Made by a program: the position numbers and the translations under genes. DNA of 10,826 nt from a bacterium BMS3Bbin02 (GTDB lineage Bacteria > Actinomycetota > Acidimicrobiia > Spongiisociales > UBA5794). Location of the stretch: NCBI GenBank assembly GCA_002898115.1, contig BDTL01000023.1, positions 1 through 10,826 on the forward strand. The letters are read 5' to 3'. Of the stretch, positions 6,480 to 10,826 are shown piece by piece. The notes below the pieces were generated by a model that had not been told where the DNA came from, ran no database searches, and saw nothing but the letters and a program-made list of their open reading frames with translations. How positions within the stretch are numbered: the stretch's first letter is position 1; every line of letters starts with the position of its first letter.

Positions 6480-6985
6480 GGCGCCTTGTAGCCTGCGGGC
6501 TTCTGCCCAATCCCCCAGCAGTCGTTCCCCTGGACGCCGGTCTCCACCTTCTCGAAGCCCTCGAAGAGAAACTGCATCCCATCAGGGAGCACGCGCCAAC
6601 AGTCGATCGGGTAGCGGTGGATCCCATACTGCCACGGCGCGATCAGGACCATCCAGCCGTCCGTGTAGAGCACCTCCTTCATGCGCTGGACGGCGAGCAG
6701 CGGGAAGGTCAGGTGCTCGAGCATCTGGCCGCTGATGACCAGGTCCACGCCCTTCTCGAACTGCAGCTCGTAGATGTCTCCGAGCATGTCCACGTTGGGT
6801 CCTGGCTCTGCATCGAATCCGAAGTAGTGCACGTCGTCGGGAAACAGCTGCCGATACGACTTCTGCAGCCCCGTGCCCGCGATCGCTGCGCCACAGTCCA
6901 AGATGACCGCCCCGGACTTGATCCTGAACTCGGTGACCAGGCCATCGACGATCTGTCTCATCAGGTCGTAGCTGCTCTGGTGCAT
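6458..6985 (-). CDS. Class I SAM-dependent methyltransferase
   Basis: A 175-residue single-domain methyltransferase of the Methyltransf_11/23 kind. Motif I is a variant, VILDCGAAIAGTG (27-39), followed by YFGFDAEPGPNVDMLGDI (54-71), where D58 would hold the SAM ribose and D70 mark motif II. DLVISGQMLEHL (81-92) is motif IV with the common LEH ending, and GWMVLIAPW (110-118) is the next strand. YPIDCWRVLPDGM (125-137) is a segment I associate with methyltransferases in glycan gene clusters. The ATG at 6985 shares one base with the preceding stop (TGATG), so translation is probably coupled; the ribosome site is weak. It would methylate a small molecule, most plausibly a sugar or sugar-linked acceptor given its place between two glycosyltransferase genes, but the substrate is inferred only from context. 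Confidence 0.85.
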   Translation of the reverse strand: MHQSSYDLMRQIVDGLVTEFRIKSGAVILDCGAAIAGTGLQKSYRQLFPDDVHYFGFDAEPGPNVDMLGDIYELQFEKGVDLVISGQMLEHLTFPLLAVQRMKEVLYTDGWMVLIAPWQYGIHRYPIDCWRVLPDGMQFLFEGFEKVETGVQGNDCWGIGQKPAGYKAPWNISRS

Positions 6986-7641
6986 CAGTGCCCGCCCTGG
7001 TAGTGGAAGGTCTCGTTCTTGAAAGCGTTGGGTCCGATCCAGTGCAGGTTGTCCTCGGCCGGCGCCTTTCCAGACAATTGCCACAGGGAAGCCATGAAAC
7101 TCACCTGGTCACGGATGGTGTAGGTCTCGATCCAATGCCTCCAAAGTCGAGCGTGAGTAAGAGCCAGGTCGCTGCCCACCCGGCGCGCAAGAATCGTTGA
7201 CGCGAGCTGTCCGTAGTGCACAGGGAAGCCGGCGCCCACCAACGCCTTCTCCGCGCGGTCCAGCCGCTCGCGCGTGTCCTTTCCTAACGCCTTGCACTTC
7301 TCGATCTCCTTGTAGGTGCAGTCCCAGTGGTGATGCTTGTAGGCGGCGAAGTTCTTGGCCTCGAGCCACTTCTCGACGAGCGGAGCGATCGGCACCTGCG
7401 GGATGTGAGAACCATCGATCCACAGCGCCCAGTCGTAGCCCCCTGCTTGCTCCGGAAGCGCCACCTTTCGGAGACGAGCGGCGAGACGTGGGTTCTTGGG
7501 CCGCAGATCCAGCACCTCCTTCCAGCCCTTCGGCGCCTTGGTGTCGGTGAACATCAGGTAGTCGACGTTCCCCTCGGGGCACCAGACTGCCAGCGGCCGG
7601 TCGCGACCGCCGTAGATCGCCGTGTAGATGAGGCCCTTCAC
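6985..7641 (-). CDS. DUF616 (TOD1/MUCI70-like) glycosyltransferase
   Basis: The start is the GTG at 7641, which overlaps the previous stop as GTGA and has GGGAGG seven bases upstream; a longer reading would add a glycine-rich artefact. The 218-residue product opens with GLIYTAIYGGRDRP (3-16). Then come DYLMFTD (27-33), NPRLAARLRKVALP (50-63) and YDWALWIDGSHIP (69-81), the order of the DUF616 family (Y.AI.G.YD, C.FTD, PR..AR..K..P, Y..S.WIDG). The WIDG aspartate fits the DxD metal site of a GT-A fold. Later, YKHHHWDCTYKEIEKC (101-116) and VHYGQL (141-146) match the acceptor-side half. Family members include plant TOD1 and MUCI70 and bacterial capsule or LPS-linked proteins, so a glycosyltransferase role is likely but the sugar is unknown. 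There is no signal peptide or membrane segment, so it is cytoplasmic. Confidence 0.85.
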   Translation of the reverse strand: MKGLIYTAIYGGRDRPLAVWCPEGNVDYLMFTDTKAPKGWKEVLDLRPKNPRLAARLRKVALPEQAGGYDWALWIDGSHIPQVPIAPLVEKWLEAKNFAAYKHHHWDCTYKEIEKCKALGKDTRERLDRAEKALVGAGFPVHYGQLASTILARRVGSDLALTHARLWRHWIETYTIRDQVSFMASLWQLSGKAPAEDNLHWIGPNAFKNETFHYQGGH

Positions 7642-8231
7642 CACTGCGCCTCCCTTGTCGCCAGCTCCGCCGCCGCCTCCTTTGCCTCTCTGATCGGTCG
7701 CTCCGGATCGCACCGCAGCACCGTCAGCCCGTTGTTGTTCGAGAAATGGATCATGCGGCCCCAGTTCTTGTGGTCCTTCAAGAAGTCACAGATCGGCAAC
7801 TGTAGACCCTCCTGGCCGTCCTCGCCCTTGTGCCCGTAGGTCTCGGTGTCGTGCATCACGATCGCCTTCAAGACGTATCGCTGGAAACGCTTGAGTTCAA
7901 ACCGGAGCAGATCTCCGCTGTGGTAGCTGTCGATGAAGAGGATGTCGATGGGTGCCTGGATCCTGACCTTGATCGAATCCGCCTGCTCGAACGTGAACCT
8001 GTCCGGAGCCAACCTCTCGAACACCGCGCGCGCGGCTTCACACGGATGAGGATCGCACACGTGAACGTGCTTGGCTCCGCCGAACAAGAATGCCGACGTG
8101 CTCCGGCCAGTGCGGAATCCGAGCTCCTGCACAACACAGTCCATCGCGATCCCGGCGAGGTAGGGAAGATGCTGGTTGATGTCGTGCGCCCGGTCAGCGT
8201 TGTGCCGATAGAGCTCCCTGATCGTCTTCAT
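7638..8231 (-). CDS. Cephalosporin hydroxylase-like / Methyltransf_24 SAM methyltransferase
   Basis: The 197-residue product has a class I SAM fold. Motif I is VVQELGFRTGRSTSAFL (33-49), the E-x-G-x-x-x-G-x-S-T form of this subgroup. VHVCDPHPCE (56-65) carries the ribose-binding Asp60, and ADSIKV (84-89) is motif II. DILFIDSYHSGDLLRFEL (96-113) is motif IV with the IDxxHs signature, and AIVMHDTETYG (123-133) contains the His-Asp pair that binds metal in related O-methyltransferases (CmcI, rhamnosyl O-methyltransferase). This subgroup often methylates sugar hydroxyls in phage or bacterial glycan clusters, so a sugar O-methyltransferase fits the neighbours; that substrate is inferred. The ATG at 8231 has GGAGG only three bases upstream and overlaps the preceding small gene by 38 bases. 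The tail (residues 180-197) is Ala/Glu-rich and helical. Confidence 0.85.
   Translation of the reverse strand: MKTIRELYRHNADRAHDINQHLPYLAGIAMDCVVQELGFRTGRSTSAFLFGGAKHVHVCDPHPCEAARAVFERLAPDRFTFEQADSIKVRIQAPIDILFIDSYHSGDLLRFELKRFQRYVLKAIVMHDTETYGHKGEDGQEGLQLPICDFLKDHKNWGRMIHFSNNNGLTVLRCDPERPIREAKEAAAELATREAQW
7649..7654 (-). promoter_or_regulatory. Ribosome binding site deciding the GTG start at 7641
   Basis: The minus strand reads GGGAGG seven bases before the second of two consecutive GTG codons. The first GTG would have only four bases of spacing, so the second, which also overlaps the upstream stop, is preferred. Confidence 0.6.
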
Positions 8232-8472
8232 CGTCCTCCACTGGCGACTTGGGTTGAGCGTTGCTAATGATCGCGCGGCGCACCTTCTGATTCAACGCAA
8301 CGAACATGCGCATCTTGGTTTTCGCGACGTGCACCTGCCCGGGCGTCAGGATCTTGTCGTTGATGGTCTCTCGGAGCTCGCGCTCGATGTCGTCGAGGAT
8401 CCAGAGCACGCGCCCACGCTCCTCGGTGACCGCGACCGCTGCGGCCTGCATGAGCTTGTTGCGCAGGCTCAT
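8194..8472 (-). CDS. Small helical protein, unknown
   Basis: I do not recognise this 92-residue protein. It looks all-helical: residues 1-25 (SLRNKLMQAAAVAVTEE), 25-38 (ILDDIERELRETIND) and 44-68 (GQVHVAKTKMRMFVALNQKV) could form three helices, with an acidic linker EDDEDDQG near the end. It has no Cys and no membrane segment. The ATG at 8472 overlaps the previous stop as ATGA, so it is probably translated by coupling; the ribosome site is weak. The last 38 bases lie over the start of the methyltransferase. A small structural or packaging accessory protein would fit the place, but nothing proves it. Confidence 0.65.
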   Translation of the reverse strand: MSLRNKLMQAAAVAVTEERGRVLWILDDIERELRETINDKILTPGQVHVAKTKMRMFVALNQKVRRAIISNAQPKSPVEDDEDDQGALSAQR

Positions 8473-8858
8473 TCGGGCAGCTTGCCCTCGTCCTGCAGGT
8501 TCTTCCGCAAGCGCGCGATCACGTCGGGGTCGACGGGCTGTGCCCCACGCAGGGTATTCGCGTCCTTGAAGGTCTTGTCGCGGTAGGCCGTGTCCTCACC
8601 CTCCATGCCGGCGTATTCCATGCCCCGGTAGCCCAAGGCTCTGCGGTCCTCTCTCTCGCCCGGAGAATCGGCCACCGTCGCTTCGTCGAGAGCCCTCAAC
8701 GAAGGGGAGTCATCGCGCAAGGACGGCACCTCGATGAACACCGCGCGCGACACGCGGTTCAGCTTTTGCACGTGCTGATGGCCTCCCTTGAGTTTGATGA
8801 TGATCCTGAACTCAGGGAGAAGCAGGTTCGCGAGCCGAATACGTAGGCGCTCAAACAT
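8469..8858 (-). CDS. Hypothetical protein
   Basis: A 129-residue product of unknown role. I chose the ATG at 8858, two bases after the preceding stop, over an in-frame GTG at 8876 that would overlap the KTSC gene; neither has a strong ribosome site. Residues 1-25 (MFERLRIRLANLLLPEFRIIIK) are hydrophobic/basic and amphipathic, too short and charged for a clear transmembrane helix but able to touch a membrane or a partner. The middle (45-90) is charged and probably disordered, and 80-88 repeats a GYRGMEYAGMEG pattern. The C-terminus (VIARLRKNLQDEGKLPE) is helical. It overlaps the next gene by four bases (ATGA). Confidence 0.6.
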   Translation of the reverse strand: MFERLRIRLANLLLPEFRIIIKLKGGHQHVQKLNRVSRAVFIEVPSLRDDSPSLRALDEATVADSPGEREDRRALGYRGMEYAGMEGEDTAYRDKTFKDANTLRGAQPVDPDVIARLRKNLQDEGKLPE

Positions 8859-8860
8859 TG

Positions 8861-9079
8861 TCAGCACTCGGTGCACTTGCAGTTCGGCTTGATGTGCTTG
8901 TGCAGATGGCTACCGACCGAACTCGCCCCCTGACACTGCGAGAACATCTCCGATGTCACCCCTGCGTAGTCGTAGGTCCGGCCGCCCTTGAACTGGACCC
9001 GCAGAGTCTGTGAATCCTCGTCGTGGCCCATCGCGTTGATGATGCTCGAGGCGACTCCCTTCATTTTGAAATCAGTCAT
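8861..9079 (-). CDS. KTSC-domain protein with Cys-rich tail
   Basis: The 72-residue product is essentially one KTSC domain, named for the C-terminus of some lysyl-tRNA synthetases and common as a stand-alone phage protein. The match is VASSIINAMGHDEDSQTL (9-26), then RVQFKGGRTYDYAGV (27-41), then ASSVGSHLHKHIKP (52-65), the usual S-S-x-I, Y-D, L-x-V-x-F-x-x-G-x-x-Y-x-Y, S-x-G and IK positions. The end differs from most: Asn-Cys-Lys-Cys-Thr-Glu-Cys gives three cysteines that could bind metal, with Cys49 a possible fourth. The molecular function of KTSC domains is not firmly known; RNA or protein binding has been suggested. The ATG at 9079 has AGGAG seven bases upstream and overlaps the preceding gene by eight bases. 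Confidence 0.85.
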   Translation of the reverse strand: MTDFKMKGVASSIINAMGHDEDSQTLRVQFKGGRTYDYAGVTSEMFSQCQGASSVGSHLHKHIKPNCKCTEC

Positions 9080-9812
9080 TCTTCATCTCCTGAAACCCAG
9101 CCTCGACACTGTCCGGCAGCGACTCGATCATGTCACCCTCGAGCGTCTTCAACTCGAGACGTCGCACCGCGCGCTTCTCGGCGATCGACGCCATGCGCTC
9201 GACCGCCGCAGCCTTCGCGTCCTCGGCCTTGACCGTCAACTCCACCTTGTGCGCCGCGCGCTTCACCACGCCGAGCTCCTGCAGCAACTTCGTCGAGCTG
9301 TCCTCGATGCGCCAGAACGTCGCTGCATCGTTCTTCTTCATCGCCATCTCTTGGGCGCGTTCCTTCGCTGCCCAGATCTGGCCGACGAGCGTGTCGAGCC
9401 GAACCCCCAGCACCTGGGAGCCGAGCTCGGTGCGGTTCTTCGCGTAGACCTGCGCCACCTTCATCTCGGTCACGCCGAGATCGTTGCTGATGGACAGAGG
9501 GCTGTAGCCGCGATGACGCAGCGTCGTGATGATCGCGGTCTGCTGCGCCGGCACCAGCTTGGAAAACCACTCCGCGCGCTCGCCGCGCGGCTTGCTGACC
9601 GCGACCGTCCACATTCGGAGCCCGAGCTCCTCGAGCGTGAACCGCTGAGTAAGGCCATCGACCGGGGGTCGTGCGGAAACCCCCGAGTCGACGACCAGGT
9701 CTACGAGCTGCTCAACAGTGTTGACGCCGGCTGCTGCTGCTGCTTTCTCGAGCCGCTCCATGAGCTTGTCATCACCCAGGCCCAGGAGTCGCAGATCGAC
9801 TTTCTTTGCCAT
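9072..9812 (-). CDS. Helix-turn-helix protein, candidate terminase small subunit
   Basis: The 246-residue product starts at an ATG with GGGGG upstream and overlaps the preceding gene by 41 bases. Residues 14-44 form a small helical N-domain (LEKAAAAAGVNTVEQLVDLVV). Residues 88-126 look like a DNA-binding helix-turn-helix: PAQQTAIITTLRHRGYS, then SISNDLGVTEMKVAQVYA as turn and recognition helix. Residues 140-182 are helical (including FWRIEDSSTKLLQELG), and 188-226 are Ala/Lys/Glu-rich and probably coiled coil, which would suit a ring oligomer. A DNA-binding helix-turn-helix followed by a helical oligomerisation region is the plan of phage terminase small subunits, which choose the packaging site and hand DNA to the large subunit. 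It lies about 4.1 kb upstream of terL in the same direction. A regulator with an HTH is the main alternative. Confidence 0.6.
   Translation of the reverse strand: MAKKVDLRLLGLGDDKLMERLEKAAAAAGVNTVEQLVDLVVDSGVSARPPVDGLTQRFTLEELGLRMWTVAVSKPRGERAEWFSKLVPAQQTAIITTLRHRGYSPLSISNDLGVTEMKVAQVYAKNRTELGSQVLGVRLDTLVGQIWAAKERAQEMAMKKNDAATFWRIEDSSTKLLQELGVVKRAAHKVELTVKAEDAKAAAVERMASIAEKRAVRRLELKTLEGDMIESLPDSVEAGFQEMKND
9087..9091 (-). promoter_or_regulatory. Ribosome binding site for the KTSC gene
   Basis: The minus strand reads AGGAG seven bases before the ATG at 9079, inside the last codons of the helix-turn-helix gene. It supports coupled translation of the two. Confidence 0.6.
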
Positions 9813-10149
9813 CTGCCCCCAGGATACCGAGCCAGCGATCGAGGATGCCGTAAACCTCGGTCAGCGTGATTTCTGTCACGATGTCACCGGCTTCCTCACG
9901 AACACTCCGCAGCACAACGATCGCCACCGAGTGCGACGCCTGCATGGGATCCTGTGTGTTCGCGACAATCCCGCTCCCTACGATGCGAGACTGCCGCGCG
10001 ACGCGGTGCAGCTGAAGCCGCTGCCACTCCTGCTCCGTGATCGTCGGTGAGCTCGGCGCGGGCGGGGGGCCGGCTTCCAAAGCAGCCTGCGCGCGCGACT
10101 CCATGATCGACCGAACCTCGTCCGGTGTCAGCTTCAGTTCCGTCGTCAT
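9772..10149 (-). CDS. Hypothetical protein
   Basis: A 125-residue protein with no family I can name. The ATG at 10149 overlaps the preceding stop as ATGA and has CGGAG five bases upstream; a longer reading from 10347 has no support. Residues 8-27 are a charged helix (TPDEVRSIMESRAQAALEAG), 28-36 a Pro/Ser linker, 37-57 a second helix (ITEQEWQRLQLHRVARQSRIV), and 73-110 alternate hydrophobic and acidic residues (VAIVVLRSVREEAGDIVTEITLTEVYGILDRWLG), again largely helical. The last 13 codons lie over the start of the helix-turn-helix gene. Its place just before a candidate small terminase suggests an early-head or packaging accessory role, without direct proof. Confidence 0.65.
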   Translation of the reverse strand: MTTELKLTPDEVRSIMESRAQAALEAGPPPAPSSPTITEQEWQRLQLHRVARQSRIVGSGIVANTQDPMQASHSVAIVVLRSVREEAGDIVTEITLTEVYGILDRWLGILGADGKESRSATPGPG

Positions 10150-10403
10150 AGTGGCTCCGTGCAACCGTCCTCGAAGACCTTCTGATTCGTTCCGTCCTCC
10201 CGAATCGCCATCTCGGCGAACAGGGACCCGTGCGCCATGCACGGCAAGGGCCGCGCGCCCGGTGGCGGTTTCGAGCACACCTCGCCTTTCGTCGATTCCA
10301 GAGCAGCCTCGAGCTCGGGATCGATTGGATCCCCATGCACAGGACACGAGCTCGGATCGTAGTCGACCGAGTTACAAAGGCAGTGCTCGAGCTCAGAGTT
10401 CAC
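10146..10403 (-). CDS. Small Cys-rich protein, possible zinc binder
   Basis: The 85-residue product starts at a GTG at 10403, with AAGGAGG six bases upstream, the best ribosome site in the window; an upstream ATG in the same frame (10523) would only read an Arg-rich shadow of the DUF3820 gene. Six cysteines are present: C8 and C10 (CLCNS), C20 with H23 (SCPVH), C43, C55 with H58 (PCMAH) and C80. The repeated C-P-x-H/C-M-x-H pattern is suited to one or two zinc sites, but no named family is recognised. It overlaps the DUF3820 gene by 11 bases and the next gene by four. Confidence 0.7.
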   Translation of the reverse strand: MNSELEHCLCNSVDYDPSSCPVHGDPIDPELEAALESTKGEVCSKPPPGARPLPCMAHGSLFAEMAIREDGTNQKVFEDGCTEPL

Positions 10404-10614
10404 CGGCCGCCTCCTTCTCCAAGCACTCTCGGTTCTCGGCGATGTAGACCAGCAGTGCATGTCGGAACCCTGAAAGAGATCCGACAAATCGGTGCCCGTC
10501 AGGAGGAGGGAGCATCTCATCACCGAGCCACAACAGGTAGTCCGACGGCACGTCGCTGAGCTTCAGCCCTTTGTGCTTGCCGAACTTCATCGCGTGACCG
10601 TCGTCGAGTTTCAC
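10393..10614 (-). CDS. DUF3820-family protein
   Basis: The 73-residue product matches the DUF3820 family (putative quorum-sensing-regulated virulence factor family), common as small phage proteins. The signature is MKFGKHKGLKLSDVPSDYLLWLGDE (9-33), which follows the family pattern F-G-K-x-K-G-x-x-L-x-x-V-P-x-x-Y-L-x-W-L. The family name comes from one member and says nothing about the function here, which is unknown. I chose the GTG at 10614, directly after the preceding stop and with GAGAGG about five bases upstream. The ATG at codon 9, where many relatives begin, is the alternative and would give 65 residues. Confidence 0.8.
   Translation of the reverse strand: MKLDDGHAMKFGKHKGLKLSDVPSDYLLWLGDEMLPPPDGHRFVGSLSGFRHALLVYIAENRECLEKEAAGEL
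10410..10416 (-). promoter_or_regulatory. Strong ribosome binding site deciding the GTG start at 10403
   Basis: The minus strand reads AAGGAGG six bases before the GTG, a full match to the 16S anti-Shine-Dalgarno. It lies in the last codons of the DUF3820 gene. Confidence 0.7.
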
Positions 10615-10826
10615 TCAGTCCTCTCGGAACATCGACATCGCCGTGACTTCGTTGAGCTTCACGCACATCATCAGCGTCGCGCGGTCGGCTGAGTTGCAGA
10701 AGCCTTCGACTATAACCTTCTCGTTCTCGTCCCACTGCGAGCCCTGGAACTTCTCGAAGGTCGGCAGCAGCATCGCCTTGAAGCCATGGACCTGCATCTC
10801 GATGTTGCCAGGGAGAACGATCCGAA
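10615..10826 (-). CDS. Unknown protein, 5' end outside window
   Basis: The frame is open from the right window edge to a TGA at 10615, giving 69 residues. An ATG at 10797 is possible, but it has no good ribosome site and the codons before it look like protein (RIVLPGNIE), so the gene probably starts outside the window. The visible part is a mixed alpha/beta stretch (MQVHGFKAMLLPTFEKFQ, then VIVEGFCNSADRATLMMCVKLNEV) ending FRED. I do not recognise a family. It abuts the DUF3820 gene with no spacer. Confidence 0.55.
   Translation of the reverse strand, partial: RIVLPGNIEMQVHGFKAMLLPTFEKFQGSQWDENEKVIVEGFCNSADRATLMMCVKLNEVTAMSMFRED

Noticed and set aside
7642..7713. Longer N-terminus for the DUF616 gene
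   Set aside because: The extra residues are a Gly/Lys-rich run read over the end of the methyltransferase; the GTG at 7641 has the ribosome site and the GTGA overlap.
8988..9869. 293-residue plus-strand ORF
   Set aside because: Antisense to the helix-turn-helix gene; Arg/Leu-rich with no recognisable domain.
10404..10523. Longer N-terminus for the Cys-rich protein
   Set aside because: It would read an Arg/Ser-rich shadow of the DUF3820 gene, while the GTG at 10403 has a full ribosome site.
1..10826. tRNA genes, CRISPR array, insertion sequence ends, rho-independent terminators
   Set aside because: No cloverleaf, spaced direct repeats, transposase motifs or stem plus T-run was seen on reading; a covariance or repeat search was not possible.

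Overview
The window is a gapless, one-directional piece of what is most likely a tailed double-stranded DNA phage (Caudoviricetes) or prophage genome, high in G+C (roughly 60% by eye). The anchor is a recognisable terminase large subunit on the minus strand at 3129-4976. Every gene I accept lies on the minus strand, so transcription runs from right (10826) to left (1). No stretch of 300 bases is gene-free: the only gap is 2 bases, and neighbours otherwise abut or overlap. I saw no tRNA, rRNA, CRISPR array, insertion sequence, promoter or terminator. The host cannot be named from this sequence.

Read in transcription order, the right end (about 10826-8194) holds small genes: a protein cut by the window edge, a DUF3820-family protein, a small Cys-rich protein, an unknown 125-residue protein, a 246-residue helix-turn-helix protein that is a candidate terminase small subunit, a KTSC-domain protein with a Cys tail, and two unknown small proteins. 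The middle (8231-4960) is a run of five sugar- or methyl-transfer genes: a cephalosporin-hydroxylase-like SAM methyltransferase, a DUF616 (TOD1/MUCI70-like) glycosyltransferase, a second SAM methyltransferase, and two GT2-type glycosyltransferases. The large terminase follows at 4976-3129.

The left end (3315-1) holds an Ala/Gln/Pro-rich protein, a small zinc-ribbon-like protein, a third GT-A-like protein whose acidic DxD position reads Pro-Pro-Trp, a CgeB-like GT-B glycosyltransferase, and a DUF115/MptE-like protein that runs off the edge. This last gene (714 to below 1) has no stop in the window and was found by reading the frame directly.

The most notable feature is a compact set of about six glycosyltransferase-like and two methyltransferase genes wrapped around the terminase genes, with tight stop/start overlaps. 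The best inference is that it makes and attaches a methylated glycan, perhaps on virion proteins or on the host surface; the sequence does not show which. A second notable feature is a series of unusually long same-strand overlaps in the left 3.3 kb (283, 127, 143, 38 and 187 bases), where the tail of one protein is read over the well-formed N-terminus of the next.
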